DNA of 64,000 nucleotides from assembly GCA_904066235.2 (NCBI GenBank), contig CAJFCV020000001.1, positions 14,565,291 to 14,629,290 on the forward strand. The letters run 5' to 3'. The position numbers were made by a program, and so were the translations under genes. Positions 1 through 11,468 of this stretch are shown in pieces. Source of the stretch: Bursaphelenchus xylophilus. Taxonomy: Eukaryota; Nematoda; Chromadorea; Rhabditida; Aphelenchoididae. Positions within the stretch are counted from its first letter, which is position 1; each line of letters opens with the position of its first letter. Below the pieces are notes generated by a model. It searched no databases, was not told the origin of the DNA, and saw nothing but the letters and a program-made list of their open reading frames with translations.

Positions 1-101
1 TATTTTTTGTTTTGTCAAAAAAGAACGATTTTTGACGATTTTGGACATATTTTTTTGCAATAAGTACAATATATTTTTTTTTCGATTTGAAAAATTTTCA
101 G

Positions 102-233
102 TTCCGCTGCGAAGACGGAATCGTCCGCCTCCCCGAAGCCAACTCAATGCCACCGAGATTTCAACTCACCGAAGAGCTGATGCCACCTAAAATACGGACC
201 AATTTTTCGTGGAAATTGGACATGTTACAGTGA
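102..233 (+). CDS. Terminal exon of an unidentified gene
   Basis: This looks like the last exon of a gene whose earlier exons lie left of the window. It follows an AAAATTTTCAG acceptor ending at 101, stays open for 43 codons and stops at TGA 231-233. The peptide begins FRCEDGIVRLPEANS and ends FSWKLDMLQ. It is polar, has no membrane segment, and I recognise no motif. It is GC-richer than the DNA on either side, as the other exons here are. The next gene starts 429 bases downstream on the same strand. Frame is inferred from the open reading only, so the phase of the acceptor is not independently fixed. Confidence 0.55.
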   Translation, partial: FRCEDGIVRLPEANSMPPRFQLTEELMPPKIRTNFSWKLDMLQ

Positions 234-661
234 AAATTTTGTTATTTTTTTGTTGATTGTTCTCAGTTTTTGTTGATTTTTGCAAGTTAAAACCGGTTAT
301 ATTGTTTGAGAAAGGATTTGAGACCCTTTTTACTTGGTTTCAGACCATGAAATATCAGTTTTTACCTTATTTTAGGCGATTTTAGGTCATTTTTGGGGAT
401 TTTTTGGGATTTTTAAAGATTTTGTTGTATGTTTGGGGTTAATATTGATGTTTATGATGAGACGGACCTCATGGCATATTTTGATATATGATGGAGGCTG
501 TAACGGACGTTTTTTATATTGATTTAGCTCTTTTATCGCCATTTTTACCTTATTTTAGCCAATTTTTTGCGATTTTGTCGTTTAACCCCTCGTTTTTTGC
601 CGTGTAATCGGATTTCAGATACGTAGTATGAAATGGCGCGTATTTTAGAACCCACGGAACA
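234..661. other. Intergenic AT-rich stretch with candidate trans-splice acceptor
   Basis: No gene is visible. The stretch is T-rich and simple. It ends with GCGTATTTTAG (638-648), an acceptor-like site 13 bases before the KRTCAP2 start codon, which could receive a spliced leader. The same CGTATTTTA word recurs throughout the window. Confidence 0.5.
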
Positions 662-3600
662 ATGCCAGACCATCCCCGCAGCGCTCTTTTGTCGGTTTTG
701 GGCCTCAGCGCCGTTGCTGTTGTCAGCCAGATTTTCAAAGGCTTCCTGGCCGATTCCCAGCAAGGAACGCTGATTGGCGGAGGTATGTGGAGCGGTTTTG
801 GGGCTTGTAGATGATTTTGGAAGTTTGATTTTATTGATTTGGCCGAGTTTTATTTGATTTTCGGAGGAAATTGAAATTGCACGGTGCGGAGAGAAAAAGG
901 TGGAATTGCACAGTGCAAAAAGGTTTTGTTTGGAATAAATGTGAATAGTAGGAAAAAAAATTATGTTAAAATACGAGTAGTCGAATTTGACTTTTATTTT
1001 TTTTTTATTTTTTCCCCAGTTTTGGGACGAAAATAAAATTGCACTGCACTGCGGGTCGGGTCAAGTTTTTTTCATGTGGTGGTCAAGTCTTTCCCCTAAT
1101 ATTATTTTTTCCCCGAAATTCAGACTGTTATATGGGAGGTTAATCAAGGTAAATCTGGTCAGTTCTTGTTGATTATTTCAAGAACAAGTCTTATTCTATT
1201 TTTAGAAATCAAATTTGATTGAATTACGGTGTGGGTTTGCCTCAATTTTTAGCATTCTTTGGGGGTATGTATTCTATACCTAAATGATCAATTGTGAGAC
1301 AGTTTCAAGTCTGATTTACGATATCGTTTCCATTTCACCTTCGGACGTACGCCACCTGTCCAATAAAGGTAAGTAACTGTGAATCTGGTAGTCCGTTTTT
1401 TAGTAATTAAAGATTTTGTATATTATTCTAGGTTATTCAGAAAATTTTGTACGGGATTTGCCTGGTTTTCCCTCAAAATCACGTCCAACATATTAATTTT
1501 ACTGTCCTAACCACGTTTTCCATCACCAGAGGTCTTCACAGATGTGATCCAGACGTTATACGTTACAGGGATCATGTATAACATCCGCCTGAAAAAAACG
1601 CTAGATTGGTCTCAAACACATTTTTGCTTCGCTTGATGATCCTCGAAAGTATTTTCTTTGATTTTTATGAAAATTCCGCATAGTTTGGGCGTTGAATTTC
1701 ATCTCTACCTAAAATCTGCATCAACTTTGCACACAAAGAAAAAGTCTAAAAGAGAAGGAGAAACCTGTCCACTTACGTTTTTATAGGCACTAGAGACCAA
1801 TATTACGCTAAATAATCTAATCCAGGCCGAAAACTTGGCAAATCTCAACAAAAATCTTCAAAAGTACCTAGTATAATATACAAAATCTTTAATTACTAGA
1901 AAACGGACTACCAGATTCACAGTTACTTACCTTTATTGGACAGGTGGCGTACGTCCGAAGGTGAAATGGAAACGATATCGTAAATCAGACTTGAAACTGT
2001 CTCACAATTGATCATTTAGGTATAGAATACATACCCCCAAAGAATGCTAAAAATTGAGGCAAACCCACACCGTAATTCAATCAAATTTGATTTCTAAAAA
2101 TAGAATAAGACTTGTTCTTGAAATAATCAACAAGAACTGACCAGATTTACCTTGATTAACCTCCCATATAACAGTCTGAATTTCGGGGAAAAAATAATAT
2201 TAGGGGAAAGACTTGACCACCCATGAAAAAAACTTGACCCGACCCGCAGTGCACTGTGCTAAAATAAAAAGGTGAATTTTTCACGGTGCCGTTGGGAAAA
2301 ACGTAGAGGATTTGTGGATAGTTGTGCTGGAGAGGTCTTAAAATACGATTGTCAACTTTGAGTTTTTGGAAATTTCCGATTTTCAACGATTTTTTGGGGA
2401 AAAATGGAATTGCACTGTGCAAAGATAAAAATCTCGATTTTTCAAAATTTCGTTGGGAAATACGTAGAAGAATTGTTGATAGTAGTGCTGGAGAGGTCTT
2501 AAAATACGATGATCTTCTTTTAGTTTTTGGAAATTACCGATTTTCAACGATTTTTTGGGAAAAAATGGAATTGCACTGTGCAAAGACAAAAATCTCGATT
2601 TTTTGCGGCGCCCTTTGGAAATACGTGGAAGAATTGTGGATAATAGTGCTGGAGAGGTCTTAAAATACGGTTGTCAACTTCAGGTTTTTTGGAAATTGCC
2701 GATTTTCAAGGATTGTTTGGGAAAAATGGAATTGCACTGTGCAGTGAAAATAATTTCGATTTTTCTCGGTGCCCTTGGGAAAGACTTTGAGGAATTGTGG
2801 ATAGTAGTGCTGGAGTGGTCTTAAAATACGATTGTCAACTTCGGCGCTACGACATTTCGGGTCAGGGACAACTCGGGTCGCGACAACTCGGGTCAACGAC
2901 ATTTCGGGTCAACGATACCGGTCAACGATACCGTTTAATATTTTCGCTTCGGGACTTGGAAAAAAGAATTTTTTGGTGAATTTAAAAAATTTTTCAAATG
3001 TTTTCGCTTCGGGACTTGGAAAAAGGGATTTTTTGTGAAATTTGAATAAAATTTGAAATGTTTTCGCTTCGGGAGTTGAAAAAAAGGATTTTTTGTGAAA
3101 ATTGAAAAAAATTTGAAAGGTTTTCGAGCTGACTGAGTATGAACTGACTGAATATGAAAACTGGGTTTCTGTTACCTTACTGCCTTTAGGGATTCTTTTT
3201 GAAAATTTTTCGACTTATAACACTTTTAGACGTTAATGGTGTTGTTTTGGTGCCTAGTACTGCTTAAAAAACACATTTTTAACACTTGGTACTAAATAGT
3301 ACTACCTGGTACTATTTAGTACGAGGTGCAAATTTGGCCGTAAGGCGGTAATGGCGTTGGTTTGGTGCTTAGTAGAACCCAAAAACACGTTTTAACACTT
3401 GGTACTATATAGTACCAAGTGGTACTGTTTTGTGAGAAGTGAAAATTCGGCCATGAGGCAGTAATGGTGATGGTTTGGTGCTTAGTAGAGCCCAAAAACA
3501 CGTGGTACTATATAGTACCAGGTGGTACCATTGGTTTTAGACAAAATTTTAGTGCTGCCGGCACCACAGTTAATATTCAGTCAGACACCCTTTTTTCTAC

Positions 3601-4989
3601 TTCCGATGCGAAAACATTTCAAAATTTTGTTGAATTTTCCAAAAAATCTTTTTTTCCCAGTCCCGAAGCGAAAACACTTCAAATTTTTTTCAAATTTCAC
3701 AAAAAATCCTTTTTTTCCAACTCCCGAAGCGAAAACATTTCAAAAATTTCTCAAATTCACCAATAAATTCTTTTTTCCAAGTCCCGAAGCGAAAATATTA
3801 AACGGTATCGTTGACCCGAGTTGTCGTTGACCCGAGCTGTCGTTGACCCGAGTTGTCGCGACCCGAGTTGTCCCTGACCCGAAATGTCGGGACGCGTCAA
3901 CTTCGGGTTTTTTAGAAATTACCGATTTTCGGCGATTTTTTGGGGAAAAATGGAATTGCACTGTGCAAAGACAAAAATCTCGATTTTTCAAAATTCCGTT
4001 GGGAAATACGTAGAAGAATTGTTGATAGTAGTGCTGGAGTGGGGTTAAAATACGATGGCTTACTTTAAGTTTTTGGAAATTGCCGATTTTCAACGATTTT
4101 TTGGGAAGAAATAAAATTGCACTGTGCAAAAATAAAAAGGTGGATTTTTCACGTTGCCGTTGCGAAATACGTAGGAGAATCATGGATAATAGTGCCGGAG
4201 AGGTCTTGAAATACGATTGTCAACTTTGGGTTTTTGGAAATTGCCGGTTTTCAACGATTTTTTGGGGAAAAATGGAATTGCACTGTGCAGTGAAAATAAT
4301 TTCGATTTTTCTCGGTGCCCTTGGGAAAGACTTTGAGGAATTGTGGATAGTAGTGCTGGAGTGGTCTTAAAATACGATTGTCAACTTTGGGTTTTTGGAA
4401 ATTGCCGATTTTCAGCGATTTTTTGGGGAAAAATGGAATTGCACTGTGCAGTGAAAAGAATTTGGATTTTGCACGGTGTAGATAGAATTTTTTTAGTGGG
4501 ATTTTTGATACAACAAATTTTGATGCTTGTAAAATACGGAATGTTTTTGTTTTTGAAAGAAATTTTGATGTTTTTCTTGAATTCGAAAAAAAAAAATTTT
4601 TCTGCACTGTGCAGTGAATTAAAATTGAAAATTTTTGTCGCATAATTAAGATAAAATTGAGTAAAACCAGCAAATTATGAAAGATTATGCCCCTGAAATA
4701 CGATATAAAATTGTTTTTTGTAGGACTTGGAGCGGTTTTCTACCTGTTTACCCTGAGTTTCATCTCCAACACCAAGTTAACTTTGCAAGGCAGCCACTGC
4801 GCCTCAGGCATTTTGGAAGTGGTCGTCGCTCTGATCGCCACCGCAGCCCTTGCCGCGACCATTCATCGCGTCTCGGTCACCGTTTCGCTCCTTTTCTCCA
4901 TCATTTTGACCGTTTTCTTGACCAGCCTCAGCCAAAATTATTATCATTCCGCGGTCGCCGCACCTCTGATTCAAAAGAAAAAGAAGTAA
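662..4989 (+). CDS. krtcap2: KRTCAP2-like oligosaccharyltransferase subunit
   Basis: Two exons, 662-782 and 4724-4989, join in phase (G|GA) to give 128 residues, close to the roughly 136 of vertebrate KRTCAP2, an accessory subunit of the translocon-associated oligosaccharyltransferase in the ER membrane. Exon 1 encodes an N-terminal hydrophobic segment (LLSVLGLSAVAVVSQIFKG). The junction gives the glycine-rich LIGGGLGAVFYLF, matching the family's GGLLGSGLFVFSL. Three further hydrophobic stretches follow, including IHRVSVTVSLLFSI (family LIHRVCVTTCFIF), and the protein ends in lysines, as the family does. The donor is GTATGT and the acceptor TTTTTTGTAG. An AATAAA at 5118-5123 suits the 3' end. 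The 3.9-kb intron is unusual for so small a gene and holds at least three repeat families. The family is clear; function is inferred from it. Confidence 0.9.
1041..2257. mobile_element. Fold-back element, about 390-base arms
   Basis: The sequence from about 1041 to 1433 returns as its near-perfect reverse complement from about 1867 to 2257. The ends read GCACTGCGGGTCGGGTCAAG on one side and the complement on the other. The spacer of about 430 bases has no convincing open frame. It lies in the KRTCAP2 intron. I could not identify a clear target duplication, so its class is open; a non-autonomous DNA transposon is the simplest reading. Confidence 0.75.
2270..4450. repeat. Intronic tandem repeat (about 160 bases) split by an insertion
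   Basis: Units of about 150-165 bases contain in order: TTAAAATACGAT, a GTTTTTGGAAATTGCCGAT segment, AATGGAATTGCACTGTGCA, and a purine-rich GAATTGTGGATAGTAGTGC segment. Copies run from about 2270 to 2834 and resume from about 3907 to 4450. The gap is filled by the fold-back element at 2845-3896. Each unit carries one GCACTGTGC at a fixed place. Confidence 0.8.
2845..3896. mobile_element. MULE-like fold-back element with 10-base target duplication
   Basis: The element is flanked by the direct repeat TCAACTTCGG at 2835-2844 and 3897-3906, which fits the 9-11 base target duplications of Mutator-like elements. Its ends are long inverted repeats made of short units such as ACAACTCGGGTC and CGACATTTCGGGTC, followed inward by three units of about 60 bases (TTTTCGCTTCGGGACTTGG). 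The centre carries several nested palindromes of the type GGTACTATATAGTACC and a GGTGTTGTTTTGGTGC segment shared with the element at 52530-53411. No transposase frame is present, so it is non-autonomous. The class is inferred from target-site length and end structure only. Confidence 0.7.
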
Positions 4990-5233
4990 AATCCCACTTA
5001 TTTCATAACGAACAAGTTTTTTTAGCTAATTAATATCTAAAACTGTGATTTTTAGCAAAATTTTTTTTTAGAATTTTTTAATTTTTGCCTTAATTATGCT
5101 AATTTATTTAATTATTCAATAAAGTTTGTTGTTTAAAATACGCTATGAGGTTTAGACTTCTGGTTAACAACCAAAAATTACTTGAATTTGCCGGAATTTT
5201 TAGGTTTTTACAAAAAATTTGACGATTTTAGCC
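4990..5233 (+). promoter_or_regulatory. Short intergenic gap with poly(A) signal and trans-splice acceptor
   Basis: AATAAA lies at 5118-5123, 129 bases after the KRTCAP2 stop. GACGATTTTAG ends at 5231, directly before the CC of CCATGG, so an acceptor sits 2 bases ahead of the next start codon. The 245-base spacing is in the range seen between genes of nematode operons. Operon membership is inferred. Confidence 0.5.
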
Positions 5234-7642
5234 ATGGATAATATAAAAATTTTTTGGATATGCGGAATTTTATTAGTCCCAGTTGTGAATCCCACCCTAC
5301 AGTACTCGATAATCAGCGACAATTACTTTGTGGAGGCGCAAAACAGCGGGGATGTGGACTTGTTGAGCACGTAAGCAAGGATAATATAATTTTTTTTGAT
5401 AAAATGGAAAATTCTCGAAATAGTTTGATGGAATTGAAGGGTGGAGATTTATGAAGACGTTTCAGATGTTTTTAGCACATGGTTTGCAAAAAAAACTGAT
5501 TTTTTGACAAAAATTTTAAAATTTCAAAAAAAAATTTTTTTTGAATTGTGAAACCCAAAAATTGCAAGTTTTTTAGAGTGGGGAGTACAATGTTTTTCTA
5601 TAAAAAGAGTTTTTTTTGTAGCGAAATCCCGGGAGAAATACCCTAAAAACCATTTTTTTCTTTCACCGTCTCCTCATTTTTCACACTCTCATGAATCGTT
5701 GAATATCTCGGCTCACGCTGTAAGAAGATTGCTAAAATTTTTAGCGATTGATTTGAAGACCATTTAGAAGGTCTATGCGAAATTTGAGAAAAATCGGGCG
5801 ATTAACTTTCGAGAAATTGACATTTGAATCTAAAGTAATATAAATTAATGAGGAACGTCTTCAAATGGGGGGAAAAGGACGATTGGGGAATCTGAAAAGT
5901 ATTATTTTTCTTCGTTATTCTAATTTCGATACCTACATCCAAGAAAAATAATACTTTTCAGTTCCCCAGTCGTCTTTTTCCCCATTGACGACATTCCTCA
6001 TTGATTTATATTACGTTAGATTCAAATGTCAATTTCTCGAAAACCGTTGGCCCGATTTTTCTCAAATTTCGCATAGATCTTCTAAATGGGCTTCAGATCA
6101 ATCGCTAAAAATTTTAGCAGCCACCTTGCAACAGGCGCCGAGATATTCAACAATTCATGAGAGAGTACGAAAAATGAGGAGACGGTCAGAGAAAAAATTG
6201 TTTTTTAGCTGTTTCTCCTTGGATTTCGCTCCAAAAATAATCTTTTTATAGAAAAACATTGTACTCCCCACTCTAAACAACTTGTAATTTTTGGGTTTCA
6301 CAGATCAAAAAAAAATTTTTTTTGAAATTTTAAAATTTTTGTCAAAAAATCAAAGTTGTTTTGCAAACCATGTGCTAAAAACTTCCGAAACCTCCTCAGA
6401 AATCTCCACTCTTTAATTCCATCAAAATATTTCCGGAATTTTCCATTTTATCAGAAAAAAATTATATTATCCATGCTTAGATAAAAATTCAAACTTTAGA
6501 TGCGCCGGGACCTACTGCATGGACCATGCGGGCTGCCAGAACTGCGATTTCCCCCCGGACTGCAAGTACGGCGAAGAAGTGCAAGTGAATTGCACCGCCA
6601 ACTCGATCTGCCTCTCTCCAGTCAGCGCCAAAATCAAAGCCAAATGCCGCTTCTGCTGGCAGATCGAAGAAGACGAACAGGAATGCGAAGAGACCAAACA
6701 TTGCATGTCTTGGGACACACGGCCCGTGAGGACCACCTGTAGAGCAAAACCCACCGTCTATTGCATGGGAAGAAGGGTCTTCTTCAAGAATGTGAGGTAA
6801 GGATTTTGGAGGAGGTATCAGATGGGGAAAATTTGGATTTTTTGAAGGAAGAAAGGATTTGGTGGAGTGAAAGGGGTTGATAAAGGTGTTTTATGATAGA
6901 ACGAGTGATTTAGGAAAGTTTTGGGAGGTAAAATAGAAAAAATTTATATTGTAGTAGGTATCAGATGGGGAAAAAAATTTGGGATTTTTGAAAGAAAAAA
7001 AGGTTTGGTTGAGCGAAATTGGTTGATAAAGGCATGTTATAAGTTGACAAGGGATTTGAAAAAGTTGTGGGGTTAAAATGGACAAAATTTATATTGTAGT
7101 AGATATCAGATGGGAAAAAATTTGGATTTTTGGAAGAAGGAAAAGATTTGGTGAAGTGAAATGAGTTGATAAAGGTGTTTTATGATAGGACATTTGATTT
7201 GAAAAAGTTTCGGAAGTTAAAATAAAAAAAATTATATTGTTGTAGGTATCAGATGGGAAAAGTTTGGATTTTTGAAAGAAATAAAAGATTTTATTGTGCG
7301 AAACGAGTTGATAAAGGAATTTTATGATAGGACGAGGGATTTGAAAAGGGTTTGGAAGTTAAAATGAACGAAAATTTATATTGTAGTAGGTGTCAAATTA
7401 CAGTAGCTCTCAAAATGCTGAGTTTCAGATGCCGCTGGTCGAATGGCTACAGTTGGTCGAAAACCCTCTTCCTCTCGGTGACCTTGGGCGGTTTTGGCGC
7501 GGATCGCTTTTATCTTGGCCTATGGAAGAGCGCTATCGGCAAATTGTTTAGCTTCGGAGGTCTTGGGGTCTGGACTCTAATTGATATTGTTTTGATCGCC
7601 ATTGGCTACGTGGGTCCTGCCGATGGCTCGGAATATATTTAA
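5234..7642 (+). CDS. tm2d3: TM2 domain-containing protein 3 homologue (almondex family)
   Basis: Three exons (5234-5370, 6500-6796, 7429-7642) join in phase to 215 residues; human TM2D3 is about 247. Exon 1 encodes a signal peptide (IFWICGILLVPVV). Exon 2 encodes the cysteine-rich extracellular part, with CQNCDFPPDCKYG, VNCTANSIC, CRFCWQI and a late CMGRRVFF. Exon 3 encodes the two membrane segments joined by the family's DRF turn (GGFGADRFYLG), then LFSFGGLGVWTLID and the typical ending GYVGPADGSEYI. The family acts at the membrane upstream of gamma-secretase in Notch signalling in flies; function here is inferred. The start codon lies inside CATGGATAATATAA, a word identical to the end of the fold-back in intron 1. 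That fold-back occupies nearly all of intron 1, and intron 2 is a four-unit tandem repeat. Confidence 0.93.
5372..6480. mobile_element. Fold-back MITE that forms TM2D3 intron 1
   Basis: The left arm starts inside the splice donor at TAAGCAAGGATAATATAA (5372 on) and runs to about 5910. The right arm runs from about 5940 and ends ATTATATTATCCATGCTTAG at 6480. The arms are near-complementary over about 530 bases with a spacer of about 30. The element therefore makes up all but the last 19 bases of the intron (5371-6499) and contributes the TAAGC of the donor. Its right end is also AG, but splicing there would create an immediate stop, so the acceptor at 6498-6499 is the likely one. Confidence 0.75.
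6805..7420. repeat. Tandem repeat, four units of about 145 bases (TM2D3 intron 2)
   Basis: Units begin GGTATCAGATGGG at about 6811, 6957, 7100 and 7245 and each ends ATTTATATTGTAGTA. They contain GGTTGATAAAGG and TTTTATGATAGGACGAG. The repeat fills intron 2 almost exactly and ends just before the exon 3 acceptor. Confidence 0.8.
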
Positions 7643-7699
7643 CACTCACTGCAGAACTTATTTTGCAGATCTTCACTGGTTTTTGTTGTAATAATGTAC

Positions 7700-8310
7700 A
7701 TAATTTTATATTATACTAGGTGATTTATAATGTTTTGACGGATTTTGTAAAATATTTTTGGATTCGAGATCTCAAACTCAATAAATATACTGGTCAGAGT
7801 CTTTTGGACCTTGTGGTAAATGATTTTTATTATTTTGAAGTCGAAATTTGAAGTTGAAACAGAATGCCAAAAATGGCGGGAATTCGAAAATTTGAATTTT
7901 AATCGTTTGAAACGCGCGTTACGGATGTTAAATGACCATAGATGTTGCTTTTTGAGCAAAAATAGCCTCAGGGCATAATTTTTAGAACACTGAAACAGAA
8001 TGCGAAAAATGGCGGGAAATTTGAAAATTTGAATTTCCTGCCTGTGAGAGGGGCAATACAGATGTTAAATGGCCATATATGTGTTATTTTTTTGAGAAAA
8101 ATAACCTCAGGGCGTCACTTTTGGAACCTTGAAACAGAATGCCAAAAAGCGGCGGGAAATTTTAAAATTTAAAAATTTTCTACCTGCGAGAGGGACAATC
8201 CAGGTGTTAAATGACCATATATGTTTTATTTTTTGAGAAAAATAACCTCAGGGCGTCACTTTTGAGACCTTGAAACAGAATGCCAAAAGTGGCGGGAAAT
8301 TTGAAATTTT
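7700..8310. repeat. Tandem repeat of about 140 bases carrying GAATGCCAAAAATGGCGGG
   Basis: Four related units (starting near 7855, 7989, 8130 and 8271) read TTGAAACAGAATGCCAAAA, a GGCGGGAA segment, GTTAAATGACCATATATG and AAAATAACCTCAGGGCGTCA. The block fills the gap between TM2D3 and the fucosyltransferase. The leading word is the same as the end of the 320-base element at 14734-15053 and of the satellite at 19.4-20.4 kb. Confidence 0.75.
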
Positions 8311-8461
8311 TGAAAAAAATTATGTTTGAACAGGCCGAAGTCCTTGCCAAGGGAATTTCCACCCTTTTTTCGGCTATTTTTCAGTTTTTTCTTTCCCCCT
8401 ATGGCGATTTGACTTATTTAGGTCAAGTTTCCCACCTTTTTCGGGGGTTTATCATTCGAAA

Positions 8462-11400
8462 ATGAAACCCCCGATTCTACGGCGATCTTTATTCAAGCTC
8501 ATTGTTGTTGTTCTAGTGTGTTTGATCCTTCGAACACTCGTTTATCTAATTTTCAATAAAAATTCCCAACATGAAGCCAAAATTGATGTTGAGGATGATA
8601 AAAGCCGGTTGATTCAGCTGAAACAAGTGCGAATTTTACCGATTGGAGGTAGGAGATTTTATTTGAGATCGGTTATTGTATTTTTTATGGGATTTCAGGC
8701 CTGAAAATGGGGATTTTTTAATTATCCATAAGATTTGTCATGGATAATATAAAAAAAGATGTTTTAAAAGTACAAAAAATATCTGAAAAAACTATTAAAA
8801 TTCTTTCAAAAAACTTTTAGCCATTTATTTTTTTTTAACTTCAACCTTTTCTGACCTTATTTTAGCCATTAAAACGGAATGCCAAAAATGGCGGGAATTT
8901 GAATTTTTTCGTAAATTTTTGGCTGGGAATGGTCCTAAAATGTTGGAAATAGTCTATAAATACGATCTATATAAAAAATAAGTTCTGTAGTTTTGATTTT
9001 TAGGCTCTAATGTGATCTTTGATCAGCCATGGGACCTACCCTCCGAAAAGTCATATAACACCGTTGAGGAGGCCGTAAAATCCACTGCCAATCGGCGTTA
9101 TATTGTCAGCTCGATGAGCTACAGCCATGGTAACATATTTTCTCAGCTGGTTTTTGTGTTTCGGCATCAAATTATATTATACATGATATCAGATGTCGAA
9201 CTTTTAGGCCTAGGCAACCTGATGTTTGAATACGCGGCTTTATATTACTATGCAAGAAAGTACAAGGCATTTTTGGTCTTTCCGGATGATTGTTTGTTGA
9301 GGAGGGCGTTCGAAAAGTTGGAAAAAGTGATCTATGTTAATAGCACTTCTTTGTACGAATATGTGGAAAGTAATGAAGATAGAAGGATCCAAGAGAAGGT
9401 AAAAGCTCGAGATAACGTATTTTACAATATATTACATTTTTACTTTGTTTGAATAGGTTTAAATTTTAAGAAAAACAGGTTCCATCGTATAAAATGGTCT
9501 TCGCAGTCTGCAGATCGCAAAAACGCAAGCTTAGCAACTTTTAACGATTAGGATTTCTTCCAGCATGCTTATTATTGTTGTTAAATGACGTTTTTACACA
9601 GTAATTACCCTGTCATTGCCATTATTTTCCACCTTTAGTCATTGAACTATGTACAATTACTCATTTCTCCGCTTACTCACATATTTATGAAACTTTAATG
9701 CGCACTAAATATAGACTACCGTATTCAGGCATGCTGTGTGTACTTGCCCGACCTGGAAATGTTCAAATCGAGCGACATTGAGATTGTCGACGGCTACTTC
9801 CAGGCCTTTCGATATTTCTGGCCAGAACTCGATTCAGAGGTGCGGAAAAGCTTCCAGTTCTTGGAGGGAGTGAAAAAGAGGGCTTTGGATTATATCAGAC
9901 CCTATCAAGGTGAGTTATGGCTCTAAATTTTAGGGCAATTTTGGTCTGAAATCATCATGAATAATATAGTTTGAAATGGCTGTAAAACTTGAAACAATAG
10001 TGGTAGACAGCTCATAATGGTCTTAAAAACGCTAGCAGCCCTTGTTCTAGTCTAAAAAACTGTTTTGCAGGTCATACGAAGCCTTACAACAGAATGCCAA
10101 AAATAGCGGGAATTTGAATTTTTGAATTATTTTGGCTGGAAAAGACCCAAATTTGATCTTATAGGTATATGAAAACTTTTTTGTTGACTTTTTTTCAGAA
10201 TGCTTGAGGCAATTTTCGTCGGACAGGTTTCATCGTATAAAATGTCCGATTGTGCTTGCGAGCCGTTAAATTGGGGAAAATTAAAGTGATAATGAATTTT
10301 TATGGATCATGTGATACTCTTGACAATTTTTTTGATGTTTCATAACTTTTTACTACTACTTTTTAACAAAAGTAATATCAAAAAATTCCAAAAATTGAAA
10401 AAAACAAACTTTATTATATTTTGAAACACAAATGTATTTTGTAGACCGCATCCGCATCGGAGTGCACGTCCGACACGGCGTCGATATCACCTGGCACTCC
10501 CGCAATCTTCACCATGGCCATGTGAGTGCACCGGCCGAATACTACGGGCGCGCGATGAGGCGAGTGTCCAACGGCGAGCAGGTGGTATTTGTGGTCGTGA
10601 GCGACAATATCAGCTGGGCCAAACGCAATCTCGTCGGAGGTGAGCCGCTTTTGTCGAGCCTGAAAAACAGGTGCTCTATGATAAAATTTTGAGTTATACA
10701 GAGCCGATAGAGCAGGAAGAGTCCGAAAAATTGCTGATTATAGAGCTTATGAACTGTGTTTTAAACTGTGCAATGGTTTTTGAGGCCACAAAATACGATT
10801 TTTATATCAAATTTTCCAAAACAGAAAGTTCCAAAAAATCCGTCAATGTGACGGATTTAAGGTAAAATTTGCATAAAATAGTTGTTCAGAAGCCCCGCAG
10901 ATTCTAGTGACAACAATTTCAGTAATTTTTGTCATTCTTAATAGCAGTTGAAGTGCTTTTTGCCATTTTATACGATGAAACATGTCCAAGGGAAGATCGG
11001 CAGTCTGCGCCCGGTCTTATGTAAATTTTACGATGAATCTAGCCTTTGCAATGTCCATGCACAATTTTTGCATTGTTGCTAAGCTCTATTTTGAATAAGT
11101 GTCATTTTATACGATGAAACATGTACAACGGAAATTTCGCAAGCTGCGCCCGACCTCAGAAATCAGTAAAATGAATGTGAAAATAAATAAAATGAATTGT
11201 TATCGCTTCTAATCATAGAATACAGCTTGAAAATACAACTTTTTCAGACAATATTGTGTTTGTCGACTCCACGGAACGAGAAGTCGATTTGGCCATCTTG
11301 TCCTACTGTAATCACACCATAATGTCAACTGGGACTTTCTCCTGGTGGGCTGGGTACCTGGCCAACGGCACGACCGTTCGTTTCAAGGACTGGCCGAGGA

Positions 11401-11468
11401 ATGGCTCGGATTTGGATCACATGGTGGACAAGAAAAACTACTTCTTACCTCATTGGATTGAACTGTAA
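8462..11468 (+). CDS. GT11-family alpha-1,2-fucosyltransferase
   Basis: Six exons (8462-8648, 9004-9129, 9208-9398, 9729-9909, 10445-10639, 11248-11468) keep frame throughout and give 366 residues, the usual length for FUT1/FUT2-type enzymes. Residues about 12-30 form a single signal anchor (LIVVVLVCLILRTLVYLIF), so it is a type II Golgi protein. The family motifs are present in order: GLGNLMFEYAALYYYARKY near the nucleotide-sugar fold, IRIGVHVRHGVD (family motif I, donor binding), VVVSDNISWAK, and HTIMSTGTFSWWAGYLA near the C-terminus. Such enzymes add fucose in alpha-1,2 linkage to galactose on glycans; nematodes carry many of them, and the exact acceptor cannot be read. Introns 2 to 5 contain an inverted pair of CATCGTATAAAATG repeats. 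Confidence 0.93.
9470..11130. repeat. Inverted intronic repeats with CATCGTATAAAATG
   Basis: Two copies in one orientation (about 9478 and 10224) and two in the other (about 10963 and 11103) lie in fucosyltransferase introns 3 to 5. Similarity extends past the core into CAGTCTGC and CGCAAG segments. They could pair across exons 4 and 5 in the transcript. I see no ends or target duplication. Confidence 0.5.
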
